From positions 1 through 60,449 of the forward strand of contig CAMDJM010000024.1 of assembly GCA_945900785.1 (NCBI GenBank): 60,449 nucleotides of DNA, read 5' to 3'. Position numbers and translations under genes: made by a program. The notes under the pieces are model-generated. The model was not told the origin of the DNA, made no database searches, and saw only the letters and a list, made by a program, of their open reading frames with translations. The DNA is from Akkermansia muciniphila. GTDB lineage: Bacteria; Verrucomicrobiota; Verrucomicrobiia; Verrucomicrobiales; V1-33. Positions within the stretch are counted from its first letter, which is position 1, and each line of letters starts with the position of its first letter. Positions 10,301 to 18,361 of the stretch are shown one piece after another.

Positions 10301-12630
10301 GAGCGGGTGGTGGCGACATTGAAGGTGCCGCTGAAATTGACCGCTCCAGTGGCGCTTTCCAGAAATCCGCTGGTGCCGGCGGTGAGGTTGGTGGCCTGGG
10401 AAAAGGTGACTGGGATTTGGCCGAGGACGCTGGCCCGGCGGAGGTCGAGGTAGGATTTGACGGAAGTGACGGTGGCGGCACTGGCCCAGCCGCCGATGAG
10501 TTCGTCGATCAAGGGATCCATGGTGGCCCGGGTGAAGACATTGTTGACGAGGAACAGCATCTTTTGATAGTAAAGGGGGGCGAGATCCGGATGGGTGAAA
10601 AGCCGGGCGAGTCCGGTGAGGCTGGCGGAGCTGTCGTAGAAACTCCAGATGGTGCGGTTGGCCGGAGTGGTGATATTGTCGTCGTTGTTGAGGTTGAAGC
10701 AGGTGTCGAAGTCGTGGGGGATCAGGGTGAAGCGGGGGTCCAGCACGCCCCGGTAGATCGCGCAGTCGTCGGCCCGGCCGGTGGGCAAGCCGCCTTCCTG
10801 GTTCCCGACGAGCGCATCCATCGCCAGGTAGGTGAACCATTGATCAACATTGATGACTTCGCGGACGCGCTGCGGATAGTCCGCGTCGCTGATGGCGGGC
10901 TGGGCGGCGGATCCTCCGGTGGCGGGAGCGCTGACGGTTTTGCAGAGGTTGATGAGGTCGGACCAGTCGTTGACGTCTTCGTTGGTGCGCTTGATGAAAG
11001 TGTCGGCGTAGGCGAGGGGATTGGTGCCTTCATAGCGGAATTCGCCACTGCCGAGATCACCGGGAATGACCCCGGCCGGGTTGGGGGCGTGGTCGTCCAC
11101 CCGATACATGTTTCCGTCAGGATCGCCCGGGAAGTGGCGGCTGACCCATTCGCCATTGAGGGTCTCGATACGGGCGTAGGTGCCAAACATGCGCTGACCG
11201 GTCTCGGCGATGCTGACGCCGTTCATGATGAGGCGGACGGGGCGGGCGTTTTGTTCCGCGATGCCGGCCATGGCGAACATGTTGGCCGCGAGAACCTGCG
11301 AGTGGGGATAGCGGCAGTTGAGCTGGATCGCGCTGCGGTCTTTCCACGGCTGATCGCTGCGCATCGCCACGTTGAAGTTATTCGGCGGGCCAAGGCGGCT
11401 GCCAAATCCACGGTTCCGCACCGCAGTGAGATAACGCGATTCAATGCCGCTGCCGTCTTGACTGATGAAGGTGGCGTTCATGGCGGCATCGCTTTCCTGT
11501 CTGCCGCTGGTGGTTTGGATAATGCGGAGCTGTTCGCGCTCGGCGGCGGTCATGATGATGTGGTAAACCGGGCGCGAGCCGGCGGTCCAGGCGGCGTTTG
11601 GATCGTAGGTGTTATCGACCTGAATCAGGGCATTGGCGGCTTGGGCAAAGGCTTCCGGCAGCACGCCGGGAGCGCTGGTGCGGGCGGGGGCGGGCCAGGT
11701 GGCGGAATCGCCGAGGTCACCGGTGACCGAGACGTAGTATTCAATAATCGTGTTATTGGCTTGGGCTGGGATGATTCCAGTGAAGGTTTCTTCAATCACC
11801 TCGCCGGGAATCCCCGCTCCGCGCCAGGCCATGGTCATGGGCACGGCGGTGAATGACGCCTGGCCATCCCTCCGCCAAAAGAGAGTTTGAGTGGGCGGCA
11901 TCGTGCCGTCGATTTGGTCCAGCACCTTGGCATACACAGTGATGGGCTGGGTGGAGCGGGGGATGACAGGCTCGTGCCGGACATTATCCAATACCACGAT
12001 GGGATTCGCGAAAAGGGCGTTCATTGCGCCGGGAGACCCTCCTGTAGCACTGCTGAAAGACCAGTTTTGCCCCAGGGTTCCGGGCGTGCGGAAGGATTTC
12101 CGTTCGAGGCTTTTTCCGCCGCCATCGGCCGGGCATTCCCAAACCCATCCCTGAAAGCCGTAGGCATCCACCACAGGGCGGGCGCGCCGGGCCCAGTCGC
12201 CTTCATCGGCGTAGGCGACTTCGTCCGCCGTGGCCCCGAGAGGATCTTCCAGTTTGATGGTTTCCCCGGCATTGGAGAGGGTGCCGGTCCAGCCGCCGAT
12301 CACGGTCCCGGTGAAGCCAGGATGCGCGGCTTGAAACGCAGCGACGTCAGCGGCGACGATGATGATTCCCCCGGCCGCGACGGTAGTTCCGGCGGGAATG
12401 GTATAACTGATTCCTTTGGTGAAGCGGTAGCCGGAGAGATCGACGGGGTCGCCGGCCTGAGTGCCCAGATTGATCACCAGTTCCAGCCATTCCTGAGCTA
12501 CCGGTTCCTGCAGCCCTGGCGGGTGGAACATGATTTCAGTAATCACGGGAGCGGCGTAGGCTGAGCCGAGGGCGAGGAGGCCCACGCTGAAATGCCGTGA
12601 CGCCTTGGAAAGGAAATGGGGAAAAAACAT
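4339..12630 (-). CDS. Giant secreted lamin-tail / CotH / beta-helix protein
   Basis: The product is 2763 residues with an N-terminal signal peptide of about 27 residues ending in SAYAAP. A lamin-tail domain follows directly (ITEIMFHPP...EWLELV). A CotH kinase-like region spans roughly residues 350-740, with the acidic motif PHDFDTCFNLNND near 640. Next come a chitobiase/Ig-like stretch, long right-handed beta-helix regions (about 1150-2000), and three more lamin-tail domains starting near 2175, 2305 and 2453 (VRLNEVL, IRISEWF, LRITEIM). The C-terminus holds a calcium-type DEDGDGLISLLEFAL repeat and a beta-sandwich often seen at the ends of Verrucomicrobial exoproteins. It stands alone and converges on the kinase gene. 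It is probably an extracellular or cell-surface polymer-binding or polysaccharide-processing protein, with the precise activity unknown. Confidence 0.85.
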   Translation of the reverse strand: MFFPHFLSKASRHFSVGLLALGSAYAAPVITEIMFHPPGLQEPVAQEWLELVINLGTQAGDPVDLSGYRFTKGISYTIPAGTTVAAGGIIIVAADVAAFQAAHPGFTGTVIGGWTGTLSNAGETIKLEDPLGATADEVAYADEGDWARRARPVVDAYGFQGWVWECPADGGGKSLERKSFRTPGTLGQNWSFSSATGGSPGAMNALFANPIVVLDNVRHEPVIPRSTQPITVYAKVLDQIDGTMPPTQTLFWRRDGQASFTAVPMTMAWRGAGIPGEVIEETFTGIIPAQANNTIIEYYVSVTGDLGDSATWPAPARTSAPGVLPEAFAQAANALIQVDNTYDPNAAWTAGSRPVYHIIMTAAEREQLRIIQTTSGRQESDAAMNATFISQDGSGIESRYLTAVRNRGFGSRLGPPNNFNVAMRSDQPWKDRSAIQLNCRYPHSQVLAANMFAMAGIAEQNARPVRLIMNGVSIAETGQRMFGTYARIETLNGEWVSRHFPGDPDGNMYRVDDHAPNPAGVIPGDLGSGEFRYEGTNPLAYADTFIKRTNEDVNDWSDLINLCKTVSAPATGGSAAQPAISDADYPQRVREVINVDQWFTYLAMDALVGNQEGGLPTGRADDCAIYRGVLDPRFTLIPHDFDTCFNLNNDDNITTPANRTIWSFYDSSASLTGLARLFTHPDLAPLYYQKMLFLVNNVFTRATMDPLIDELIGGWASAATVTSVKSYLDLRRASVLGQIPVTFSQATNLTAGTSGFLESATGAVNFSGTFNVATTRSLRLNGQTGTLNYRTLNGNTAGTWSYTVAAGSGFLTKGLNRVTAEFFDGPNATGKVVQRYTTDIHVPEGTGFTSVPAILSAVTVPDILTVSVPATYVPGIPVPVRVDARLPDGSLERGVWNRSATLTGPAGLTLTPSTVQLYNGSGSALVTIGSTVGGAVTPLVLAGGTLQAPVAGAPAWTYLDSGGEPSTTWRNSLTFDDSTWRSGVLQAGAGDGDERSSVANVPSATNTRRAFYFRQKFNVTDPSTITNLRLKAVIDDGAVIYLNGTEVVRDNMPAGAVSINTSASSNRSGAAETSVRTFDISAFAHRLQPGQNLLAVELHNSGTLLSPSNDLSLDCGLEAVLPVGDPGNFTLTAAADGRSTTAILSSLGTTVPTSVSGTLPSGETVWSGLVRVTSDLTVPADGTLRLTAGTIVLLDGNATPGSSTGVDLIINGSLLSGGTASQPVTLTCSDAANRWGELLFNNTASPSLLQHTLITRGGRSPGRGHTGKGPLLRLVGSQVTLEDCALGDSPAKAIYTSGTGSLTLRRSLIARTITGPELEEGTSLLLEDSNIQEILPNYRESDNATPDDEDCLYVHNPTGLPVIVRRSVLARCGDDVFDGLGGPLTVEDSILREGWDKGMSLLNNDLTISHTLIVDCDKAIVPKSNTATTRTVTADHLTIISEDHNTTLAPWGYSIPPASPDADTASTGFYTQDKAGQSNAGATLAITAKNCLIYAKEPVKVDPLYPAANTVITYSNFVDADNAAAPAWPGTGNIAVPPLLENQASRRLSPLYASPCRDSGDPASPNDPDGSRTDIGALLALPPNLQLGEVRWTRAGSPYRILENLTVPAGLTLRIDPGVQVQVAANRRITVLGRLLAQGSSTQHILFTGIPGVIADGDADPLKNGIQTGPPKWGGLRITDSMTQESIVSWVDFANAQGTGVTGEENWGSVGFMRSRGLVEYCSFAGTHLRMCYGRNSNLLIRHNIFPDMFIFDPVLNRIENTTDFIAAADNNQEPLKVEYPTTDAQVTGNPAFTNGQPTNGYFRVYYNEFNGNRGHNDVFDADSGRWGVAGQFLLDCRYNHFRGLTGDEHMDLGGDAYIASNIFQRGTKDEWTSDTGYSNAISSGDRGTGTTIMVARNYFYDLDHAINLKANTGTLFEHNTVADFNPDFNYSGTSFGTPFTQTVKCAPINVFIPEDGSNPTRGDGGFLAFNIFSNVPRLVSGADSRISNGALVNDVTTKIEFGGNLLHALGSTVLGANHPGGALNPAYGPNTLGDPKFTASYGLDFGSAALGTASHGLDYGASIAEWTYLINVPDKISADKVPGFTVGGPGIVAFKWRVDGGLWSPPQVIGAGGVFPRTGATVRQATFNVLNLSSGPHLLEVLGQDMAGNWQDADPAVESGPQAAPTAYAWTIADEPQVRLNEVLAAGAGTDPDFIELVNFGGSGSIAGWRITDSPNRPGYTIPAGTTLANETVLLLPFSTTGIGLDQDGDEVFLYDASGALVDQLTFGPQAQGYSLGRNEQGSDWILSRPTPGAGNNIGGIVQLGDPSAIRISEWFADSKILFTSDWVELTNPTSLPVALSGLFLSDDAATGAQRKAIPANSYTAPGGFAVFTLDGSNGGNHLAFSLDAEQEALALDFGNTRIDTALFGPGLRDQSQSRSATGSPVWTFLPTRGFATTPADDAYQNSVNLLRFLRITEIMYNPAGGNDYEYLELTNTGTVPLALQGVRFVEGIDFTFNAPFTLAPGAQKVLVLKESAFRVRYGPQVPIAGTYLGRLDNNGESLALALPAPFDGNVLRFRYESFWQFETTGRGRSLQIITPTTAPAGYDGRTAWQASRLNFGTPGGFNAAPPLDYPGWTAFYAIPGGVGTDEDGDGLISLLEFALRSDPLKNQPGDGADRAPAPGNSGGALSLTVSLPISALGGGYGSQGITYTLQDSTDGVTWRSLAVKTPAAPAWINLTTSPVEVQTGDPAANFTNITLTPQLQGGAQERHYLRLNAALSP

Positions 12631-13025
12631 ACAAAAGCGGGGGGATGCGAAGAGCTTGGCCTCCCCGGACGGGCTGTTTTAGCCGTCTTTGAAAGGATGC
12701 TGGATCGGGCGCATGTGAAATTTCTACGCATTTCCTCAGGAAAGGGAATCCCAATCTGACAGTTCTGTCACAAAAGGCAGCCTGAGGCAGGCTTCAGGCA
12801 ATCCCTGATGCCATGGTCCCGGGGGTCTGGTATGGGCCGTCCCGCCCGTTCATTCACCTCCGGCCCAAGTCCACTGCCGCGCCTTCCCCCTCCACCCAGT
12901 CTGCGCCAAGAAATCCGAATCCGGCCGCCCTGACTGCCATGCTTGCTGCAACCACAGGGAAGCGATTCGGACCAGAATGGAAAATTATGACACTTTGAGC
13001 ATTCGGTCTCCTTGTTTTCATCCTG
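12631..13025. other. Intergenic region of 395 bases, no gene seen
   Basis: Frames on both strands in this stretch are short or mirror each other. It should hold the promoter of the giant secreted protein (read leftward). A perfect 14-base palindrome TGACAGTTCTGTCA lies at 12757-12770, and a smaller hairpin GCCTG-AGG-CAGGC at 12780-12792. These may be operator or transcript structure, but nothing in the sequence proves it. Confidence 0.5.
12757..12770. promoter_or_regulatory. Perfect palindrome, possible operator
   Basis: TGACAG-TT-CTGTCA is a perfect inverted repeat about 127 bases upstream of the start of the giant secreted protein. It has the size of a dimeric regulator site. No matching regulator gene is recognised in the window. 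Confidence 0.25.
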
Positions 13026-13460
13026 TCATACAGGCACAACAAGACCTTCCGCCTCAGCGAGATTTTTCTGATTCCCGTCAAAGGTGAGGAAATGGGTTGC
13101 GTTCATCTTCAGGGCGCTTGCCACGTGGAGGATATCGAACCCCCGGTGCCCTCCTGAAAGAGTGCGTGTGGAAGAGAGTCGCTTGGCCTCATCGACCACA
13201 TCAGCGAGGTTGGAGGTGGCGACGATCAATCGGCCCTGAGCGATGGCAGCCTCAAAGCCAGCCCAATACTGGGCAGCGGCACCCAGAGGAATAGCGTTTC
13301 GAAACTCTGAGAAGCGGACAGCATTTCCAAACTCGAAGTGAGTCAGGCTGTTGAGATGGAGCACCCTCGTGTTCTGTGCAGACCACGTCACAGCCTTTGG
13401 GCTGTGTGCATCACTTCCATAGAGTGAGAAGAGGAAGCTGGTATCGCAGGCGATCACCAT
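13026..13460 (-). CDS. PIN-domain toxin (VapC-like ribonuclease)
   Basis: The product is 144 residues, the normal size for a VapC. The PIN active-site acidic residues are visible in order: Asp in ACDTSFLF, Glu in HFEFGNAV, Asp in GFDILHVASAL, and Asp in LTFDGNQ. Such toxins cleave tRNA or rRNA when freed from the antitoxin. The start ATG overlaps the end of the antitoxin gene by 7 bases, so the pair is translated together. Confidence 0.9.
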   Translation of the reverse strand: MVIACDTSFLFSLYGSDAHSPKAVTWSAQNTRVLHLNSLTHFEFGNAVRFSEFRNAIPLGAAAQYWAGFEAAIAQGRLIVATSNLADVVDEAKRLSSTRTLSGGHRGFDILHVASALKMNATHFLTFDGNQKNLAEAEGLVVPV

Positions 13461-13705
13461 CTGCCGCCAGCCTCCGCGAGGATTTCAGATGATTGATCCG
13501 CACTCAAAACATGATCCCCGCTTCGGTCCCGCAAAACCTCGGGACTGGAAGCCCAGTCGACCACTTGAGCCGTCTGGGCGGTTTCCGGGCTCAGTCTGGC
13601 GATGACTTTGCCGCGCTGGGTGATGAGCACATCTTCTCCAGCGCTTACCCAGCGGAGCACACTGGTGTAGCGGTTTCTCAAATCTCGAACAGTGGCGGTT
13701 TTCAT
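13454..13705 (-). CDS. Phd/YefM-family antitoxin
   Basis: The product is 83 residues. The N-terminal half reads as a Phd/YefM DNA-binding fold (TATVRDLRNRYTSVLRWV...GEDVLITQRGKVIARL), and the tail is acidic and probably wraps the PIN toxin encoded next. In this family the antitoxin, alone or with toxin, represses its own promoter. A direct repeat GTAGC...GTAGC lies just upstream of the start (about 13706-13725) and could be part of that operator. The pairing of a Phd-type antitoxin with a PIN toxin is common in soil bacteria. Confidence 0.88.
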   Translation of the reverse strand: MKTATVRDLRNRYTSVLRWVSAGEDVLITQRGKVIARLSPETAQTAQVVDWASSPEVLRDRSGDHVLSADQSSEILAEAGGRW

Positions 13706-13973
13706 TGTAGCACAATAGTGTAGCCACTCTCCCCTGGTGTCAAATCAAATCGAAATTCCGAACTTCTGGCTGTAGCGCCGAGGGCTGTTAGCGGGCCAAC
13801 ATGATCCGGGAAACACGCCAGACGCTTCCCGGAGCAGTTGCCTCTCACCTCCATTCCGCCGGACACGATTCCTGATGATCGGCCAAGGGACCCCGGTTCT
13901 CTCCCCGGATGCCTCCGGGCGGCACCCAGGAGCACACAGTTGAGGTAGTGTCTTTCACGTAGCGTGGAATGCG

Positions 13974-14384
13974 TTAACCGTTCCATAAAAAGGTCTCCGC
14001 AACTTCCACTTCGGGATGCAGGCTGCGGCGGACGGGGCAGCCCTGGGCGGCGGCTTCCAGGCGGGCGCGGTGCCCGTGGTCAGCAGGCAGGGGCACGGTG
14101 ATTTCCACTTCCAGGCGGGCAATGCGGCGGGGTGGCCCGGCGGTCATGTGCTTGCGGACCCGGGCGGTCAATCCGGTTAAATCGACGTCCAGCCGCCCGG
14201 CGACGATGCCCATGGTGGTCGCGATGCAAGCCGCCAGGGCGGTGCCGACGAGATCGGTGGGGGAAAAGCGCTCTCCCTTTCCCATGTTATCGGTGGGGGC
14301 GTCGGTTTGGATTGTGGATTGTGATGGGCCGTGGACCGCGATGCAGCGGAGGCCCCCTTCATATGTGATTAGTGCTTCAACCAT
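13974..14384 (-). CDS. OsmC-family protein
   Basis: The product is 136 residues. It has the OsmC/Ohr layout with the two reactive Cys positions conserved: one in ALAACIATTMG and one in QGCPVRRSL. Proteins of this family reduce organic hydroperoxides through these thiols. The N-terminal segment DAPTDNMGKGERFSPTDLV is typical of the YhfA/OsmC branch rather than Ohr. It is monocistronic, with about 270 bases free of genes on its 3' side before the antitoxin. Confidence 0.9.
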   Translation of the reverse strand: MVEALITYEGGLRCIAVHGPSQSTIQTDAPTDNMGKGERFSPTDLVGTALAACIATTMGIVAGRLDVDLTGLTARVRKHMTAGPPRRIARLEVEITVPLPADHGHRARLEAAAQGCPVRRSLHPEVEVAETFLWNG

Positions 14385-14470
14385 GGTGAAGGTGCGTTAA
14401 GCTTCATGATCCAACGGGGAAATCGGAAAATGAATGAATCAATCAAAAGCAGGGCCGGCAGGAAAGGAGG

Positions 14471-17400
14471 CTAGGGACCCGGTGGCTGATTGCTGGCGAG
14501 GGGACCGGGCGTGAGCAGCCAGGGTTGGCGGAGGGGGAGGAGGGCTTCCGGGGGGAATTGGGCGCAGGCGGCGGCATCGCTGCCGCTCCAGCGGCCGGGT
14601 TTAAGATCGGCGGTCCAGGTGAGGGAGTTCGCATTGATGTGGCAGGACCATGCGCCGTAGGGGCTGGAGCGGGGGGCCGCGAAGGCGGGGGCCCGGAGTT
14701 GGGTCCCGGAGGGCGGCGAAATGGTGAGTTCGAATTTAAGACGAATGGGGGTGGTGAGCTGGACGGTGCCGGTGGCGGCCTGGTCCGTCAGGGAGGCCGG
14801 GTAGAGGAGATAGTCGGCGAGCGGGTGGGTGAGATGGAGTTGGAGGCCGTGGGCACTTGGATGCAAGGCCCCCCGGGAGAGGGAGGTGAGCTGGATGGTG
14901 AGGGGCAGGGAAGGATCCCGCAGGGCGGTGAGGCTGACACTGAGGAGGTTATCACGCAGCCGGTCGAGGGAGAGCAGGCGGCGTAAGGCGGCGGGTTGCC
15001 CGGCGGGGCTGACGGAGGCGAGCTGGCTGCGCAGGGTGCCGGCGGCGGGGCCGGTGAGAGTGAGGTGGTCTGTAATTTGGGCGTCGGTGGAGTTTTCCTC
15101 AAGGGTGACGTGGCCGGTGAGGGTGCCGTTGGTGATGGCCAGGGTGGGAGGGGTGGTGGCGAGGCGGGGATTGGCGGGATCGAGGATGAGGGCGGCACGG
15201 CCAGCGAGGCCGACCGGGGCAGCACCCGGGGTGGCTTCGAGGAATTTGTCCGTGGGATCGATGAAATCGAAGGTGTTGTCCGGCCGGGGCAGGGCGACGA
15301 TCATGTGGTCGAATTGCGAGAGGGCAGGGAAATCCGGATGGGGTGGGGTGGTGCTGTGGATGAGGGCAAGGTGGGCAGGGATGCGGGCCGCAGTGAGCAG
15401 GCTGTGGAGCAGGACGGCGTGGTCCTTGCAGTCGCCAAAGCGGTTGGCCAGGGTAGTGGCGGCGGCGTGGGGGATGATGGCGCGGTAGCCAAATTCAATG
15501 GCCGTATAGCTGATGGCGGAGCGGACGTATTGCGAGAGTGCGGCGATCCTGGCAGCGGGGGTGGGGCAGTTTTCGGTGAGACGGGCCGCAGTTTGGACGA
15601 TGCTTTGATCCGGACCGAGACGGTGGCGGATCTGATCGAGGTAATGGCGTCCGACAGTGCTCCAATTGTCGGTGACGGTGCCAAGGGAAAGGGTGGGATT
15701 GGCGGGGGCATGGGGGAGTCGTGCGGCGCGGTTTTCCTGCCAGATGAGGGTTCCGGCATAAGGCTGCGGTTTTTTGCCAGTGCTATGGTTCCAGGTGAGG
15801 TTGGAGAGGTCGCCGGTGACGTAATAAATGTCGGCGAGGCAGGGGATGGGCTGGGTGAAGTCGTGGTGGGTGCAGGGCCAGCCGTCAGCTGGAAGCAGGT
15901 TTTCCGTGGTGACGGCGTAGTCGATGATGCAGCCGGGGGTGAGGGCCGGGACGGGAAAATGGATGATTTTGGTGCCGTTGGCGGATTCGGTGGTGTAGCG
16001 GTCGCCAAGGTTCGCCATGGCGAGGGTTTTTCCCTGGGGGTTTAGCACCTTGAGGTGGTGCAGGGTGAGCCGCTCGCGGGCGGGGTTGACCGGAAAGGTG
16101 AGGGTGTTCCACTGGCTCATGCCTTCGGCATTATTGATGAGGAGGCGGCTGTGGATGGTGGTGGCGGAGGGGCGGTTGCGCTGATAACGCTGGCCGGTGA
16201 TGTGGGAGAGGATGAGGGCGGGGGAGTGCATGTCGGCGGGGGCGACGGGCAGGCTGTCCGGGAGGACGGCGGGCAGGGGGACGGGGTCGATGGCGGCGGC
16301 GAGGAAGGCGGTATCGGATTGGGCGCTGGTGGTGGTGAGGGCGGCGAGGGCAAGGCGGGCGGATTTGGAACCGGGAGCGGCTTTCAGGGCATTTTGGTAG
16401 GCGAGGCGGGCATCTTCCGGCCGGCCGAGGAGGGTGTGGCATTGCCCGGCCATGAGCCATGCCTGTTCGTGGCCCGGATGGGTAGCCGTGAGGCGTCCAG
16501 CCAGCGTGGAGGCATCCTGAAGGGCGGGGATGCGGAGGAGGTTTTGCACGCATTCGATCCCGAGGGCGGGATCGCTGACCCAGGTTTGCTGGGTGGCATG
16601 GATGATGGAAATTGCTTTGGGGCGTTCTCCGGTTTCGTTGAGAATAGTGGCGTAGTTGAGCCGCCACTGCGGGGTGTCCGGGTCATTGCGGACCAGCATG
16701 GAGACAAAAGCTTTGGCCTGAGTCCACGATTGGCTGCTGATGAGGGCATCAAGGTAGGGGGCCGCGAGGGAGCTGGGGAAGCGCTGGGCGGCGAGCAGTT
16801 CCATGGTATCGCGGTGGGCCCGGGTGGCGGAGCCGAGACGGGCGAGGATGAGAATACGGTAGAGTTCCCAGCCGGGGGTGTGCACAAAGCGCTGGGAGCC
16901 GCTGTCGAAAAGGGCGGTGGCGGTGCCGGGTTCGCCTGCGCTGGCGAGGGAGCCACAGGCAGATGCGAGGTCTTCGAGTTGTTGGGAGCGCTTGAAGAGC
17001 GCAAGATGGAAGTCAGCCGCAACCCGCGGCTGGCCGTTGGCATGGGATTCCACGGCCAGCATTTGGAGCAGGGGGAGGTGCAGGGTGGACGGCAGGGAAT
17101 TCGCCTGGCCGGGGGAGGTGCTGGGAGTCAGGTCCAGGTTTTCCAGAAGCAGCGCGGGTTCCGGAGCGGGGGCTCCAGCCGGGGCGGGCTCGAAAGCAGC
17201 GGCAAGGACGATGCCAGCGGCTGAAGCGCGGTATTTCAGGGAGCATTGAGCTGGTTCTCCGGCAAAAGTGCAGGGCAGGTTGAGTTGGAAGGTTTCGCTT
17301 GCGGGACTCGCGGTATGCTCCATCACCGGGAAGGCAATGCCCCGCAGGGCTGGCCAGATCTGGCGCAAGGCACTGAGCACGCGCGGGGCGGAGACGTTTT

Positions 17401-18361
17401 CCAAGCCATCCTGGGGCAGCGTGGCCAGGGCGATGCGGGCCTTGCCGACCGTCCAGAGTCCTTCTGCTCCGGGGGCGAGGAGGCGGCCATTGGGCCATGT
17501 TGCCAAATCATCCGGCGGGGTCTGCCAGCGGTAGAGCGGCTGGGGGGCCGGAGGGGCGTCGATGGGCAAAGCCCCGATCAGATCCCGGCTGGAAAGGCTG
17601 GCTTTGGCAAGATCCGGGTCCTGGGGCAATGGGGTGAAGCCGGCGGCCAGCCGCTGCATGGTGCGGGTGAGGATGTAGGAGGAGGTGGCCCCGGGCATGA
17701 GTCCGGTCAGGGACCAGGCGACTTCCCCCCTTTGATAAATCCACATTTCCAACTGCCGGGGGGGCTCTCCACCGCCTCCGGGCAGGGTGTCCCACACGAG
17801 CCGCAGGCATTTCATCGCTGCGGGCCCCGTGATCTCATAGTGTTTCGGCATGCCACAGGAAAAACGGGCCTGGAGCCCCAGGACGGAGGGCAGGTTTTCC
17901 CATTGGTCATCCAAATCCGCACTGGAAGGGAGGACGTCTGCGCTGATGGCGAAATCACAGGCCCCTACGCCGAAATCCGATGGCGGGGAGGATTCGCTGC
18001 GCTGGAGCGTAAAGGCTGGCTGGAGCAGGCAAAAGGGGGAGGCTGGACCACTGACGCGCTCCCAGTAGTCGGTGGGTGCATTAAAGTGAAATCCCTCGGC
18101 GGCGAATTCCTCATAGGCCTCCTGATTGTGCGGTCCGGGCGGCGTGGCTACGGCTCCCATGACAGTGGGACGGTAGTGATAGAGCAGTTCCGCACCCGGC
18201 TCTACAATATCACTGAAGGATTGGGTGGCCGGCCAGACCCGCCAGGCGGTGATGGCGGCGGAACAGGCCAGCGCCGCTGCCGCTACGGGGAGGAAGGGAC
18301 GCACTCTTTGCCGCAGGGTAGGTTTGGCCCGGGGCGGGCGGTGGGGAGGGGGATTTCGCAT
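14471..18361 (-). CDS. DUF3857 / transglutaminase-like membrane protein with TPR region
   Basis: From ATG 18361 the product is about 1296 residues. The open frame continues upstream to 18499 without stop, with another ATG at 18397. None of these starts has a clear ribosome site. A single hydrophobic segment (FLPVAAAALACSAAITAW) follows a short basic stretch. The middle contains TPR-like repeats. The DUF3857 domain (HSRLLINNAEGMSQW...) precedes a transglutaminase core with Cys in RFGDCKDHAVLL (about residue 978), His in QFDHMIVAL and Asp in FIDPTDKF, so the triad is intact. The 5' end overlaps a zinc-ribbon ORF in another frame by 150 bases or more. This suggests that the true protein may be zinc ribbon, linker, membrane span, then enzyme, joined by a frame change. 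The substrate is unknown; peptide cross-linking or hydrolysis is inferred. Confidence 0.82.
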   Translation of the reverse strand: MRNPPPHRPPRAKPTLRQRVRPFLPVAAAALACSAAITAWRVWPATQSFSDIVEPGAELLYHYRPTVMGAVATPPGPHNQEAYEEFAAEGFHFNAPTDYWERVSGPASPFCLLQPAFTLQRSESSPPSDFGVGACDFAISADVLPSSADLDDQWENLPSVLGLQARFSCGMPKHYEITGPAAMKCLRLVWDTLPGGGGEPPRQLEMWIYQRGEVAWSLTGLMPGATSSYILTRTMQRLAAGFTPLPQDPDLAKASLSSRDLIGALPIDAPPAPQPLYRWQTPPDDLATWPNGRLLAPGAEGLWTVGKARIALATLPQDGLENVSAPRVLSALRQIWPALRGIAFPVMEHTASPASETFQLNLPCTFAGEPAQCSLKYRASAAGIVLAAAFEPAPAGAPAPEPALLLENLDLTPSTSPGQANSLPSTLHLPLLQMLAVESHANGQPRVAADFHLALFKRSQQLEDLASACGSLASAGEPGTATALFDSGSQRFVHTPGWELYRILILARLGSATRAHRDTMELLAAQRFPSSLAAPYLDALISSQSWTQAKAFVSMLVRNDPDTPQWRLNYATILNETGERPKAISIIHATQQTWVSDPALGIECVQNLLRIPALQDASTLAGRLTATHPGHEQAWLMAGQCHTLLGRPEDARLAYQNALKAAPGSKSARLALAALTTTSAQSDTAFLAAAIDPVPLPAVLPDSLPVAPADMHSPALILSHITGQRYQRNRPSATTIHSRLLINNAEGMSQWNTLTFPVNPARERLTLHHLKVLNPQGKTLAMANLGDRYTTESANGTKIIHFPVPALTPGCIIDYAVTTENLLPADGWPCTHHDFTQPIPCLADIYYVTGDLSNLTWNHSTGKKPQPYAGTLIWQENRAARLPHAPANPTLSLGTVTDNWSTVGRHYLDQIRHRLGPDQSIVQTAARLTENCPTPAARIAALSQYVRSAISYTAIEFGYRAIIPHAAATTLANRFGDCKDHAVLLHSLLTAARIPAHLALIHSTTPPHPDFPALSQFDHMIVALPRPDNTFDFIDPTDKFLEATPGAAPVGLAGRAALILDPANPRLATTPPTLAITNGTLTGHVTLEENSTDAQITDHLTLTGPAAGTLRSQLASVSPAGQPAALRRLLSLDRLRDNLLSVSLTALRDPSLPLTIQLTSLSRGALHPSAHGLQLHLTHPLADYLLYPASLTDQAATGTVQLTTPIRLKFELTISPPSGTQLRAPAFAAPRSSPYGAWSCHINANSLTWTADLKPGRWSGSDAAACAQFPPEALLPLRQPWLLTPGPLASNQPPGP

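Noticed and set aside
12854..13081. Minus-strand 75-codon ORF upstream of the giant secreted gene
   Set aside because: Overlaps the PIN toxin end and shows no recognisable feature.
13702..13986. Minus-strand 94-codon ORF between OsmC and the antitoxin
   Set aside because: It overlaps both neighbours, has no motif, and leaves no room for the antitoxin promoter.
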